Under the pieces are notes generated by a model. It was not told the DNA's origin. It was given only the letters and a program-made list of their open reading frames with translations, and did not search any database. 48,340 nucleotides of DNA from Sporolactobacillus shoreae (GTDB taxonomy: Bacteria > Bacillota > Bacilli > Bacillales > Sporolactobacillaceae), in NCBI RefSeq assembly GCF_004684935.1, contig NZ_SRJD01000021.1, positions 1 through 48,340 on the forward strand, in the 5' to 3' direction. The position numbers were made by a program, and so were the translations under genes. Shown in pieces: positions 12,602 through 20,473 of the stretch. The first letter of the stretch is position 1. Each line of letters opens with the position of its first letter.

Positions 12602-13086
12602 TTTAAATCACTTTCCTTTACTTTCTTTTCCAGTGACGCGCGATAGGCATCAAGTTTGTCCGCCAGCGCCGCATCGAACGCCGACAGAAACTGTGCGGCA
12701 AGAAGCCCGGCATTGGTCGCCCCGGAATTTCCGATCGCGACGGTTGCCACGGGGATACCCGCCGGCATCTGAACGATCGAAAGCAGAGAATCCATGCCGT
12801 TCAGCGCATGCGACTGCACCGGGACACCGATCACCGGTAGTGTCGTCTTTGCCGCAATCATCCCCGGCAGATGCGCCGCACCGCCCGCACCTGCGATAAT
12901 TACTTTCAAACCGCGTTCTCTCGCCGTTTCGGCATACCGGAACATCAGATCCGGCGTGCGATGTGCCGAAACAACTTTTTTCTCATACGGTATTTCCATA
13001 GCGTCCAGAATGGTGCAGGTGTTTTTCATTGTCTCCCAGTCTGAACTGCTTCCCATTACGACACCAACCGCTGCGTTACTCACCAT
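12598..13086 (-). CDS. purE: N5-CAIR mutase (PurE class I)
   Basis: First gene of the operon; converts N5-CAIR to CAIR. 162 aa. [17 protein letters not shown] at the N-terminus, [12 protein letters not shown], and [24 protein letters not shown]-type core motifs (about residues 68-90) are all intact. ATG at 13086 with a GAGGAGG ribosome site seven bases upstream. About 70 bp separate it from the riboswitch terminator. Confidence 0.97.
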   Translation of the reverse strand: MVSNAAVGVVMGSSSDWETMKNTCTILDAMEIPYEKKVVSAHRTPDLMFRYAETARERGLKVIIAGAGGAAHLPGMIAAKTTLPVIGVPVQSHALNGMDSLLSIVQMPAGIPVATVAIGNSGATNAGLLAAQFLSAFDAALADKLDAYRASLEKKVKESDLK

Positions 13087-13154
13087 ACTGCCTCCTCAAA
13101 ACGGGTTCAAAAAGCAATGGTACGCTTTTTGAGCACTTCTAATTATGTGGACAT

Positions 13155-13211
13155 AAAAAAGCCCAGAACAGCTGATTCTCTCTGTTAAAGAGAAAACAAA
13201 CCGTCTGGTCC
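13155..13211 (-). terminator. Expression-platform terminator of the pur riboswitch
   Basis: On the minus-strand transcript, CCAGA pairs with TCTGG and TTCTCTTT with AGAGAGAA to make a two-part hairpin followed by GCTTTTTT, about 70 nt before purE. It lies 45 nt after the aptamer, the usual arrangement in which guanine binding lets the terminator form. Confidence 0.75.
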
Positions 13212-13255
13212 AGAAACCGCGGGCAGCGGTTCGCAAAAACAAAACGTTTTTATTT

Positions 13256-13330
13256 CCCCTTCATAGTCCGGCAATTCTCGGTCGCCGGGTAGAAACAGTT
13301 GGGCCATATTCCCAAAAATATATGAGGGTT
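13256..13330 (-). promoter_or_regulatory. Guanine riboswitch aptamer
   Basis: The minus strand carries the purine-riboswitch core: CTCATATAT, then GGAATATGGCC, then TTTCTACC, then CCGGACTATGA closing the P1 stem. The base before TATG is C (GGACTATG), the position that pairs with the ligand and selects guanine over adenine in the known xpt/pur class. Kissing-loop elements on P2 and P3 are present. P1 has one C-A mismatch. Confidence 0.93.
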
Positions 13331-13353
13331 CGCTTTTCTTTTTTGATACTCCA

Positions 13354-13383
13354 ATCATATCAGTATTATTCAAAACGTGTCAA
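13354..13383 (-). promoter_or_regulatory. pur operon promoter
   Basis: Minus strand TTGACA (13383-13378), 18-bp spacer, TATGAT (13359-13354) with an upstream TG giving an extended -10. Start of transcription would fall just upstream of the guanine aptamer. Confidence 0.85.
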
Positions 13384-13387
13384 CCCG

Positions 13388-13432
13388 ATAATCGAACATT
13401 CATTTAACATTAACAATCTATTGTTCGCCTTT
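13388..13432. promoter_or_regulatory. Inverted pair of PurR-like boxes (pur operon)
   Basis: ATAATCGAACATT (13388-13400) and, inverted, ATTGTTCGCCTTT (13420-13432) match the Bacillus PurBox core CGAACWWT, converging across a 19-bp spacer directly upstream of the -35. The second box overlaps the 3' end of the NETI gene. The same layout recurs upstream of pbuG, which supports a real PurR site. Confidence 0.7.
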
Positions 13433-13672
13433 TGCAACAGACAGGCGTCCTTCAATCACGCAGTGCCTTCCGATCACTTCCGGTCCTGACTTTCCTTCAC
13501 GGAAAATCGGGCGGCTGGTACGCATGATTGGCTGATAGCCTTCCTTTTTCATCCGGTCAAGACACGCGTCTATTGTTTCATTTTCACCGACAATGAATGC
13601 TTTTTTCGCCGACTGCCGCGCTTGATTATCCTTTGAACTTTTCTTACCTTTTTTCAATTTCCAACCCACCAC
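13418..13672 (-). CDS. NETI-motif protein (YebG-like)
   Basis: Short basic protein of about 84 aa, function unknown. It contains the family-defining NETI motif in GENETIDACLDRMKKEGY followed by a conserved arginine-rich patch (MRTSRPIFRE). In B. subtilis the equivalent gene (yebG) also sits between the pbuG region and purE. The start is uncertain: in-frame TTG 13675, GTG 13672, GTG 13669 and TTG 13657 occur and no clear ribosome site decides between them. The Lys-rich first 25 residues may bind nucleic acid, which is inference only. Confidence 0.8.
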   Translation of the reverse strand: MVGWKLKKGKKSSKDNQARQSAKKAFIVGENETIDACLDRMKKEGYQPIMRTSRPIFREGKSGPEVIGRHCVIEGRLSVAKGEQ

Positions 13673-13745
13673 CAAAATGCATCAGTACAATTGATTATAA
13701 CAATTTGTCTGGCCTAGGGCAGCAATTATGTGCGACGTTCATTAA

Positions 13746-14024
13746 TCAGTGTGCATAAAAAGCTAACGCCACAAAGCCCATCGCGATCAGCAGCGATCCT
13801 GCTACCCCCGTCGCCATATGGATTAGGTAGAGCGGAATATATTCCAGAATTTTGCCTTCGATCGTCATCGCAATGCTGGCCGAGTTGTCTTTGCCTTTCT
13901 CATGATCGGCATGCTCCAGCAAGTGCTTACCCGCCGATTTAAGCTTGACGGTAAAAACATAGCCCGCAGCGAGCAGTCCGAATCCCGCTAGCCAGAATAA
14001 AAGAGCCAGAATTAAACCAGCCAT
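13746..14024 (-). CDS. Small membrane protein, unknown function
   Basis: 92 aa with three hydrophobic stretches: residues 3-25, about 57-72 and 74-90, separated by a polar loop rich in Lys, His and Glu (about 28-50). AAAGGACG precedes the ATG. It lies between pbuG and the NETI gene, where B. subtilis has small yeb genes of unknown role, but I cannot match it to one of them. It follows the pbuG terminator, so it needs its own promoter or read-through. Confidence 0.7.
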   Translation of the reverse strand: MAGLILALLFWLAGFGLLAAGYVFTVKLKSAGKHLLEHADHEKGKDNSASIAMTIEGKILEYIPLYLIHMATGVAGSLLIAMGFVALAFYAH

Positions 14025-14107
14025 CAGAAATCACGTCCTTTTGATCAGGTTATCTTTAGCTTGGCTTTGAAGGAGGCGAGCTATGCAGTTTCACCTTATT
14101 CTCAAAC

Positions 14108-14148
14108 AAAAAAATTCCTTCCCCGAGTAAAAGGAGAAGGAATTTTTT
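14108..14148 (-). terminator. pbuG terminator
   Basis: Perfect 13-bp stem AAAAAATTCCTTC / GAAGGAATTTTTT with a 14-nt loop, 31 bp after the pbuG stop; T-rich on both strands, so possibly bidirectional. Confidence 0.9.
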
Positions 14149-14179
14149 AAAAAACTAAATTTGAGTGTTGTTTTGCTAA

Positions 14180-15499
14180 TTATTGCTTCACGAACAGTGC
14201 CCAGAAGAAAATAAGGAAAATAACGAACAGAATATAAACGATCGGATGAATCTTTTTCCATTTTCCTGCGGCAACCATTGTAATGACGTAAGTTACAAAT
14301 CCAAGTGCGATGCCGTCGGAAATGCTGTAAGTCAGCGGCATACCAAGTACGGTCAAGAATGCAGGCACAGCAATTTCAAACTTATCCCATTCAATCTGTT
14401 TCAGTGCCGAAGCCATTAATACACCGACAATAATCAAAGCCGGCGCAGTGACCTGTGAAGTGACAACTGCGAGCAGCGGCGAGAAGAACAGGCCAAGCAG
14501 AAACAAAACGCCGGTAACAACTGCGGTAAAACCGGACCGGCCGCCGACTGCGATACCGGTTGATGATTCAATATATGCAGAGGTCGGTGAGGTACCGAGT
14601 ACGGAGCCGACGAGCATTGAACTGGAGTCTGCAAGCAGAGCCCGGCCGACACGCGGCATTTTGTTGTCTTTGATGAATCCGGCCTGCTCCGCGAGGCCGA
14701 TCAGTGTACCCGCAGTATCAAAGAAAGTAACAAGCAGGAATGTCAGAACGACAATCGCAAGCTGGATTGAATTAATGTCACCAATATGAGTGATCGCCAC
14801 ACCGAATGTCGGAGCAAGACTCGGCGGAGTTGCAACGACGCTTGAGGGAAGCGGAACGAGTTTGAAAATCATTCCGACAATGGAGGTTAATACCATACCG
14901 ATAAAAATTGAACCCGGAATCTTTCTTACCATTAAAATAATCGTTACGATCAGGCCAAAGATCGTCAGCCAGGTCATGCCGCTTGTTAGCTGATTGAATT
15001 TAACGAGTGTGCTCGGATCTTTGACAATCAGTCCGCCTTCCTGCAAACCAATAAATGCGATAAACAGTCCGATGCCGGCAGCCATCGCAAGCTTGAGGCT
15101 CTGCGGGATCGCGTTGATAATCATTTCGCGAATCTTGAAAACAGTAATCAGGAAGAAGATCACAGCAGCAATGAAAACACCGGCAAGAGCCGTCTGCCAC
15201 GGAATTTTCATGCCAATAACAACAGAAAAAGCGAAGAACGCGTTGACACCCATACCAGGGGCAATGGAAATTGGGTACTTAGCGGCAATACCCATAATCA
15301 GGCAGCCCAGTGCGCTGGAAATCGCCGTTGCTGTAAATACAGCGTTCGGATCCATTCCGGCATTCTTCAGAACAAGCGGATTGACGAAAAGTATGTACGC
15401 CATGGAAATAAAAGTCGTCAGTCCCGCCAATGATTCACGGCCCAATGTCGTATTCAGTTCCGAGAACTGAAAGTAACGTGATAACCAATTTTCTTTCAC
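14180..15499 (-). CDS. pbuG: Hypoxanthine/guanine permease (NCS2 family)
   Basis: 439 aa polytopic membrane protein, about 12 to 14 transmembrane segments, importing hypoxanthine and guanine for salvage. The N-terminus (ENWLSRYFQFSELNTTLGRE) and the motif AIAPGMGVNAFFAF-like stretch (here SIAPGMGVNAFFAFSV, about residues 78-93) identify the AzgA/PbuG branch; GTSPTSAYIESSTGI (about residues 305-320) is the second NCS2 signature. Synteny with the NETI gene and purE matches B. subtilis. It has a PurR-like box pair and its own extended -10 promoter, with a leader of about 185 nt. Confidence 0.93.
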   Translation of the reverse strand: MKENWLSRYFQFSELNTTLGRESLAGLTTFISMAYILFVNPLVLKNAGMDPNAVFTATAISSALGCLIMGIAAKYPISIAPGMGVNAFFAFSVVIGMKIPWQTALAGVFIAAVIFFLITVFKIREMIINAIPQSLKLAMAAGIGLFIAFIGLQEGGLIVKDPSTLVKFNQLTSGMTWLTIFGLIVTIILMVRKIPGSIFIGMVLTSIVGMIFKLVPLPSSVVATPPSLAPTFGVAITHIGDINSIQLAIVVLTFLLVTFFDTAGTLIGLAEQAGFIKDNKMPRVGRALLADSSSMLVGSVLGTSPTSAYIESSTGIAVGGRSGFTAVVTGVLFLLGLFFSPLLAVVTSQVTAPALIIVGVLMASALKQIEWDKFEIAVPAFLTVLGMPLTYSISDGIALGFVTYVITMVAAGKWKKIHPIVYILFVIFLIFFWALFVKQ

Positions 15500-15685
15500 A
15501 ATAATCCTCCTCTTTGAGTAGCTCCCTCATGATTCATTGTTTGTTTTTCCTCACTGATTAATAACGAAAAAAGAAAAAGGCTCCCATATTCCGAAGCGCC
15601 AAAATAAAGGCTGAAAACTAATCAGCAGATCCGGGAAAAATTTTTCAATAACTCTCTGAGAGAGAGAAACACTTTTCTCTAGCTC
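15500..15685 (-). promoter_or_regulatory. Structured pbuG leader without a recognisable purine aptamer
   Basis: The leader can fold into three local hairpins: an AGAGAAA-rich one near the start, GCTGATTAGTTTTCAGC, and a GC-rich one ending GGGAGCC followed by TTTTTCTTTTTT, which looks like a weak attenuator. The segment CGGAATATGGGAGCC resembles part of a purine aptamer, but the invariant TTTCTACC and GACTATG elements are missing. Confidence 0.4.
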
Positions 15686-15715
15686 ATTATAGCAGGGGAT
15701 TCACAAAAACGTCAA
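15686..15715 (-). promoter_or_regulatory. pbuG promoter
   Basis: Minus strand TTGACG, 18-bp spacer ending CTGC, TATAAT (15691-15686), i.e. an extended -10. Confidence 0.85.
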
Positions 15716-15718
15716 ACA

Positions 15719-15762
15719 AATAACGAACATTATAGTTATTTAAATGATGATTGTTCGGAATT
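15719..15762. promoter_or_regulatory. Inverted pair of PurR-like boxes (pbuG)
   Basis: CGAACATT (15724-15731) and inverted ATTGTTCG (15750-15757, extended to ATTGTTCGGAATT) with an 18-bp spacer immediately upstream of the pbuG -35. The arrangement is the same as at the pur promoter, one base shorter. Confidence 0.75.
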
Positions 15763-15763
15763 A

Positions 15764-16270
15764 TTACAGAAGTTCAAACTCAGCGGAAAAAATCTGTTGA
15801 TCGATTTCTTTAACGATTCGATATTTTCCTTTTTTCAGAGGAAACTGGAGTGTATCCGTCGTTATAGAGACCATTGCCCGGTCTGATTGCAAAGGATTCA
15901 AGTTCTTATAGATCAAACTAAAAGACACATCTTTCCGGAACGGTAACTGATACCATTTTCCGTTTTCCATTGTTTCAATCTGGTAAAGCGCTCCGTATCC
16001 GATTTTGTGATTGGTTTTATTCTCAATGGTTACTGTAATGGATGTTGAACCGGTGGGGATGAATTTTGTCCCCACCGTCAAAACAATATTTGCGTTCTGA
16101 TTCATTTTGTCAGTCTTATAGTCAGTCAGCTTAAGCTTTGAATACTCAGGCTCGGATCCACCTTTGCCTGAGGACGCAATGTTTGGACTGGGATTCAGTA
16201 ATGAGTGACCGCACCCCGAAAGAATCATTACAGCAACTGTCAGCAAAATGGAACCGATTATTTGTTTCAT
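15764..16270 (-). CDS. Lipoprotein with a bacterial Ig-like domain
   Basis: 168 aa. The N-terminus is a lipoprotein signal peptide with lipobox LSGC (Cys at about residue 20), so the mature protein should be anchored on the outer face of the membrane. Residues about 60-168 form a beta-rich domain with GTKFIPTGSTSITVTIENKT, IGYGALYQIE and KKGKYRIVKE, which resembles the Big_14-type immunoglobulin-like domain found in Bacillales lipoproteins. Function unknown. It is transcribed away from the pbuG control region and its 3' end touches the PurR-like boxes. Confidence 0.75.
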   Translation of the reverse strand: MKQIIGSILLTVAVMILSGCGHSLLNPSPNIASSGKGGSEPEYSKLKLTDYKTDKMNQNANIVLTVGTKFIPTGSTSITVTIENKTNHKIGYGALYQIETMENGKWYQLPFRKDVSFSLIYKNLNPLQSDRAMVSITTDTLQFPLKKGKYRIVKEIDQQIFSAEFELL

Positions 16271-16305
16271 CCTTTACAGCTCCCAATCACATAGAGTGTC
16301 AACCA

Positions 16306-16794
16306 TCAGCCCATCTTTTTATGATAAACAAACTGTTCGCCGTGTGTGCCGATAACCCTTCTTCCGGTATCCGAGAATCCGTGATGCAGATAAAGCTGCT
16401 GAGCGCGCACATTAGCATGATTGACACCCAGCACGATTTCATTGACGTCCGGAAAATGCAATTTAATAAAATCATCCAGCAAAGCCAACGCTTGTTTCCC
16501 ATATCCCTTGCCCTGAAACCGACTGTCGACCGAGAAAGCCCGTAAAAGCAATGCCCGCCGATTTTCACTGTACTTCTTCGCACCGGCCCACGTATGTAAG
16601 ACAAAAAATCCGACAAGCAAAGAACCGTGTAGAATCAGAACAGCGTGTCTCTCCCCTTCTCTCATACACTGTTCCAGTGCCTCCCGTGGATGAGCCGTGA
16701 ATTGAATTTCCCGGATCACGTAATCCTCGATAGCCCGCTCATATGAATGCGAGTAGAAAGCAAGCCTGACTTCATGACCATTTATTTCTCCCAT
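16306..16794 (-). CDS. GNAT family N-acetyltransferase
   Basis: 162 aa cytosolic acetyl-CoA-dependent acetyltransferase; substrate unknown. The acetyl-CoA loop is SRFQGKGYGKQAL (motif A, about residues 100-112) followed by LGVNHANVRAQQLYLHHGF (motif B) and the C-terminal strand. The start is the ATG at 16794 because AAAGGGGGAGGG lies just upstream; a longer in-frame GTG at 16872 would absorb this ribosome site into the coding sequence. Lies tail-to-head behind the lipoprotein gene. Confidence 0.85.
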   Translation of the reverse strand: MGEINGHEVRLAFYSHSYERAIEDYVIREIQFTAHPREALEQCMREGERHAVLILHGSLLVGFFVLHTWAGAKKYSENRRALLLRAFSVDSRFQGKGYGKQALALLDDFIKLHFPDVNEIVLGVNHANVRAQQLYLHHGFSDTGRRVIGTHGEQFVYHKKMG

Positions 16795-17012
16795 AAATAG
16801 CCCTCCCCCTTTTAGTGAGCCAAACAGCAGGCTCTTACCGTCACTGTTGTTTTCTCTCCAGTCAGAACACACGTTCCAATAAAAATTATATCATATCTCT
16901 AATTTGTATTTTTTCTGAAGCCCCCAACTTCATTGAGGTTCGGGATTAAGAAACCGTTTTCACAAAGTGTTCACTAATTTATTAATAATTGATGACAGCG
17001 GTTTCTTTCTGA

Positions 17013-17063
17013 TTGAATATCTGAAGAAAATCGATTAAATTATATATGTGAAAAGTTTCACAA
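17013..17063 (+). promoter_or_regulatory. adhE promoter with Rex-like operator
   Basis: -35 TTGAAT (17013-17018), 17-bp spacer, -10 TAAATT (17036-17041). Directly downstream, TGTGAAAAGTTTCACA (17047-17062) fits the Rex consensus TTGTGAAnnnnTTCACAA. Rex represses fermentation genes when NADH/NAD is low. A further pair of TTCAC half-sites sits upstream at about 16962-16976. Confidence 0.8.
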
Positions 17064-17103
17064 TATATTTTCTTCTTAAAACCTATCTGAGGAGGAAAAA
17101 ATA

Positions 17104-19707
17104 ATGGCAATTGAGGAAAAAAATCTGAATCAACCCGAAACATTGGAAACAACGATTGGCCAGCTTGTCGCAAATGCGCAAAAGGCAGCAGAAGCATTCC
17201 GCCCTCTCGATCAGCAACAGATTAATGAAATTGTCCGGCAGATGGCACTTGCGGGCCTTGATCAGCATATGAAGCTGGCAAAAATGGCCGTTGATGAAAC
17301 AAAGCGTGGTGTATATGAAGATAAGATCATCAAGAACATTTTTGCAACCGAATACATCTACAACTCCATTAAAAATAATAAAACCGTTGGCATCATTTCT
17401 GAAGATTCGTATGAGGAAATCGTGCAGATTGCGGAACCTGTCGGGGTCATCGCCGGCGTGACACCTGTAACCAATCCGACATCTACCACGATGTTCAAAT
17501 CGCTGATCTCGATTAAAACCAAAAATCCGATTATCTTTGCCTTCCATCCATCGGCACAGAAATCGAGCAGCGCCGCAGCCAAGATTCTACTTGACGCCGC
17601 TGTCAAAGCGGGCGCCCCGGAAAACTGTATCCAGTGGATCGAAACACCGTCGATTGAAGCGACACAGCAGCTGATGCACCATCCGGGCGTCTCGCTGATT
17701 CTGGCAACCGGCGGTCCCGGCATGGTCAAGGCAGCGTACAGTTCCGGAAAGCCATCAATCGGCGTCGGACCCGGCAACGTACCATGCTATATTGAAAAAA
17801 CCGCAGACATCAAGCAGGCAGTCAACGACCTAATCCTCTCCAAGACGTTTGATAACGGCATGATCTGCGCATCCGAACAGGCCGTCATCATCGACCAGCA
17901 GATCTATGACGAAGTGAAACAGGAACTGATCAGCAATAAGTGCTATTTCCTCAACACGGAAGAAAAGAAAAAGGTCGAGAAGCTGGTGATTGATGAACGG
18001 CGCTGCGCGGTCAATCCGCAGATCGTCGGCAAGTCGGCCTCATTCATTGCCGGGCTTGCGGGCGTTACCGTTCCTAGTGATACAAAAATTTTGATCGCAG
18101 AGCTGAAGACCGTAGGCCCTGAATCCCCGCTGTCAAGGGAAAAACTCAGCCCTGTTCTGGCCTGCTACAAGGCAAAAACAACCGAGGAAGGGTTTGAACG
18201 CACTGAAGAAATGATCGCCTTTGGAGGCAGCGGCCACTCGGCTGTGATCCACTCCAATGATCAGTCTGTGCTTGATGCGTTTGCCCGCCGCGTGAAGGTC
18301 GGACGGATTATTGTCAATGCGCCTTCTTCTCTCGGCGGAATCGGCGACATTTACAACCACTTCATCCCGTCGCTGACACTCGGTTGCGGCACTTATGGTG
18401 GAAATTCTGTCTCGACCAATGTCGGAACAGCTAATCTGATCAACATCAAAACCGTGGCAAACAGGAGAAACAACATGCAGTGGTTCAAAGTACCGCCGAA
18501 AATCTATTTTGAAAAAAATTCGACCAACTATCTGTCTCAGATGCCGGATATCTCGCGCGCATTTATCGTCACAGATCCGGGGATGGTCAAATTCGGCTAC
18601 GTCGATCGTGTGCTCCATTTTCTGAGAAAACGGCCGAATCCGATTCATTATGAAATTTTTTCAGATGTGGAACCGGATCCTTCAGTGGCTACAGTGATGA
18701 AGGGCACGGAAATGATGCAGAAATTCGAGCCGGATGTAATTATTGCGCTCGGCGGGGGCTCAGCAATGGATGCCGCTAAAGGCATGTGGCTCTTCTATGA
18801 AAGCCCGGAAACCGACTTTTTCGGATTAAAACAGAAATTCCTGGATATCAGAAAACGGGTTTTCAAGTTCCCGAATCTGGGGCAGAAAGCGAAATTTGTC
18901 GCTATCCCGACAACATCGGGAACGGGATCAGAAGTAACCTCTTTTTCAGTCATCACCGATAAAGAAAATGACATGAAGTATCCGCTCGCGGACTATGCGC
19001 TGACACCAAACGTAGCGATCATCGATCCGGAATTTGTGATGACTGTCCCTCCACGTGTGCTTGCGGATTCAGGGCTGGATGTACTGACACACGCGCTTGA
19101 AGCGTATGTTTCCAACATGGCCAACGATTTTACCGACGGGCTTTGCATCAAAGCGATCCAGCTGGTTTTCCAATATCTTCCGCGTTCCTATAAGGACAGC
19201 AGCGACAAAATTGCGAAGGAGAAAATGCACAACGCAGCGACGGTCGCCGGTATGGCTTTCTCAAATGCATTCTTAGGAATCAACCACAGCCTGGCGCACA
19301 AACTCGGGAACGAATTCCATCTGGCGCACGGCCGCTGCTGCGCAATCCTGATGCCGCATGTCGTCCGCTACAACGCGACAAAGCCAACGAAATTCGCGGC
19401 ATTCCCGAAATACCGCCACTTCATCGCCGATGAGCGTTACGCAGAAATCGCCCGGATCATCGGTGTTCCCGGAAAAACGACTGAAGAAGGCGTCGAAAAT
19501 CTCGTTCAGGCGATCATCAAGCTGGAAAAAGAGCTGAACATCCCGACAAGTATTGAGGCTAACGGCGTCAGCAAAGAAGCCTTTGAAAAAGCGGTCGACC
19601 GGCTTGCCGACAAGGCTTTTGAAGACCAGTGTACGACCGCCAACCCGAAACTTCCTCTTGTACCAGAATTAGCAGAAATTTATCGTCAGGCTTTCAAAGG
19701 CGTTTGA
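17104..19707 (+). CDS. adhE: Bifunctional acetaldehyde-CoA / alcohol dehydrogenase
   Basis: 867 aa. Two NADH-dependent steps from acetyl-CoA to ethanol, regenerating NAD during fermentation. Residues about 1-440 are the aldehyde dehydrogenase domain with catalytic Cys255 in GMICASEQAV. Residues about 455-867 are the iron-dependent alcohol dehydrogenase domain: GGGSAMDAAKGMW (about residue 550), TSGTGSEVTSFSV, and the metal-binding GLDVLTHALEAYVS plus NHSLAHKLGNEFHLAHGR histidines. Full length, no lesions. Ribosome site GAGGAGG. Single-gene unit with a Rex-like operator and a strong terminator. AdhE normally forms helical spirosomes. Confidence 0.97.
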   Translation: MAIEEKNLNQPETLETTIGQLVANAQKAAEAFRPLDQQQINEIVRQMALAGLDQHMKLAKMAVDETKRGVYEDKIIKNIFATEYIYNSIKNNKTVGIISEDSYEEIVQIAEPVGVIAGVTPVTNPTSTTMFKSLISIKTKNPIIFAFHPSAQKSSSAAAKILLDAAVKAGAPENCIQWIETPSIEATQQLMHHPGVSLILATGGPGMVKAAYSSGKPSIGVGPGNVPCYIEKTADIKQAVNDLILSKTFDNGMICASEQAVIIDQQIYDEVKQELISNKCYFLNTEEKKKVEKLVIDERRCAVNPQIVGKSASFIAGLAGVTVPSDTKILIAELKTVGPESPLSREKLSPVLACYKAKTTEEGFERTEEMIAFGGSGHSAVIHSNDQSVLDAFARRVKVGRIIVNAPSSLGGIGDIYNHFIPSLTLGCGTYGGNSVSTNVGTANLINIKTVANRRNNMQWFKVPPKIYFEKNSTNYLSQMPDISRAFIVTDPGMVKFGYVDRVLHFLRKRPNPIHYEIFSDVEPDPSVATVMKGTEMMQKFEPDVIIALGGGSAMDAAKGMWLFYESPETDFFGLKQKFLDIRKRVFKFPNLGQKAKFVAIPTTSGTGSEVTSFSVITDKENDMKYPLADYALTPNVAIIDPEFVMTVPPRVLADSGLDVLTHALEAYVSNMANDFTDGLCIKAIQLVFQYLPRSYKDSSDKIAKEKMHNAATVAGMAFSNAFLGINHSLAHKLGNEFHLAHGRCCAILMPHVVRYNATKPTKFAAFPKYRHFIADERYAEIARIIGVPGKTTEEGVENLVQAIIKLEKELNIPTSIEANGVSKEAFEKAVDRLADKAFEDQCTTANPKLPLVPELAEIYRQAFKGV

Positions 19708-19726
19708 GAACTATTTGAAGTCTTCT

Positions 19727-19758
19727 ATCCTTCCCTTTTTGCGGAAGGATATTTTTTT
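19727..19758 (+). terminator. adhE terminator
   Basis: Perfect 8-bp stem ATCCTTCC / GGAAGGAT, loop CTTTTTGC, then ATTTTTTT. Confidence 0.92.
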
Positions 19759-19762
19759 ACCG

Positions 19763-19969
19763 CTATTTCCGCCGGCTGTCATAAAATATGACTACCAAAA
19801 TCACCAGTGCGGATACCGCAGCAACGCAGAATGTAAGAAGGGTTTCCGTGATCAGGTTCCTCAGACCTGTCACCAGCAGATAGCCCAGACAGAAGAGTTC
19901 GATTGCTATTAAGAAGGTTCTTTTGTATATTCTTGGGATTCTCATCCAATAGTCAAGTAGTTTCCACAA
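19763..19969 (-). CDS. Small membrane protein, unknown
   Basis: 68 aa with two hydrophobic segments (about residues 18-36 and 42-62) and a basic C-terminus (YDSRRK). The likely start is TTG at 19969, which has AGGTGA upstream; an in-frame ATG at 19945 would shorten it by eight residues. It follows the next small membrane-protein gene in the same direction with about 23 bp between, so the two probably form one transcript. I recognise no family. Confidence 0.55.
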   Translation of the reverse strand: MWKLLDYWMRIPRIYKRTFLIAIELFCLGYLLVTGLRNLITETLLTFCVAAVSALVILVVIFYDSRRK

Positions 19970-19992
19970 ACAGTTTCACCTGCATTTCATTT

Positions 19993-20244
19993 TCAGAAAT
20001 CCTTATTTTTCCTTTTTTTGAGCAAAAACAGGACGCCTGCCAGCTGAATCCAAGCAATAATAAGCGCATAAATTCCAACAGAAAAAAGGGCAAGGATTGA
20101 AAAAGCTAAAGTCAGCACAGCACAGATTATAGATAGGACAAGCTGATTTTTCCAAAACAAGAACACGGATAAGAGTACCTCAATGATAACCGCGGTATCC
20201 ATAACAGGACTTGCAAAAGTCCAGAAATAATCCCAGGATGTCAC
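19993..20244 (-). CDS. Small membrane protein, unknown
   Basis: About 83 aa, three hydrophobic segments and a Lys/Arg-rich tail (LLKKRKNKDF). The start is probably the GTG at 20244: GGGAGGG lies seven bases upstream, whereas the more distal TTG (20259) would include this ribosome site. First gene of a two-gene unit running away from the ldhD promoter. Family not recognised. Confidence 0.55.
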   Translation of the reverse strand: MTSWDYFWTFASPVMDTAVIIEVLLSVFLFWKNQLVLSIICAVLTLAFSILALFSVGIYALIIAWIQLAGVLFLLKKRKNKDF

Positions 20245-20391
20245 CTCAATCCCTCCCAATTGATTTTACTCCCTAAAAGAATTTCGATAGTCACAGGCTC
20301 AATCCCTTTACCTGCCGACTCATGTGAAAAAATGAATGGCCGGCTTTTCTGCTTTTATCCTTCAAAGCATATATGCTTTAAACTGGAATCG

Positions 20392-20438
20392 TTTACAATA
20401 ATATAAAATTCAATTAAACTGAACGTGAATTAATTCAC
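20392..20438 (+). promoter_or_regulatory. ldhD promoter with Rex-like palindrome
   Basis: -35 TTTACA (20392-20397), 17-bp spacer, -10 TAAACT (20415-20420), then the perfect palindrome GTGAATTAATTCAC (20425-20438) placed as at adhE. It matches the inner part of the Rex consensus. Confidence 0.7.
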
Positions 20439-20473
20439 AGTTGCAGCCAGTCTAAAAAAGGGGGAAATATCTG

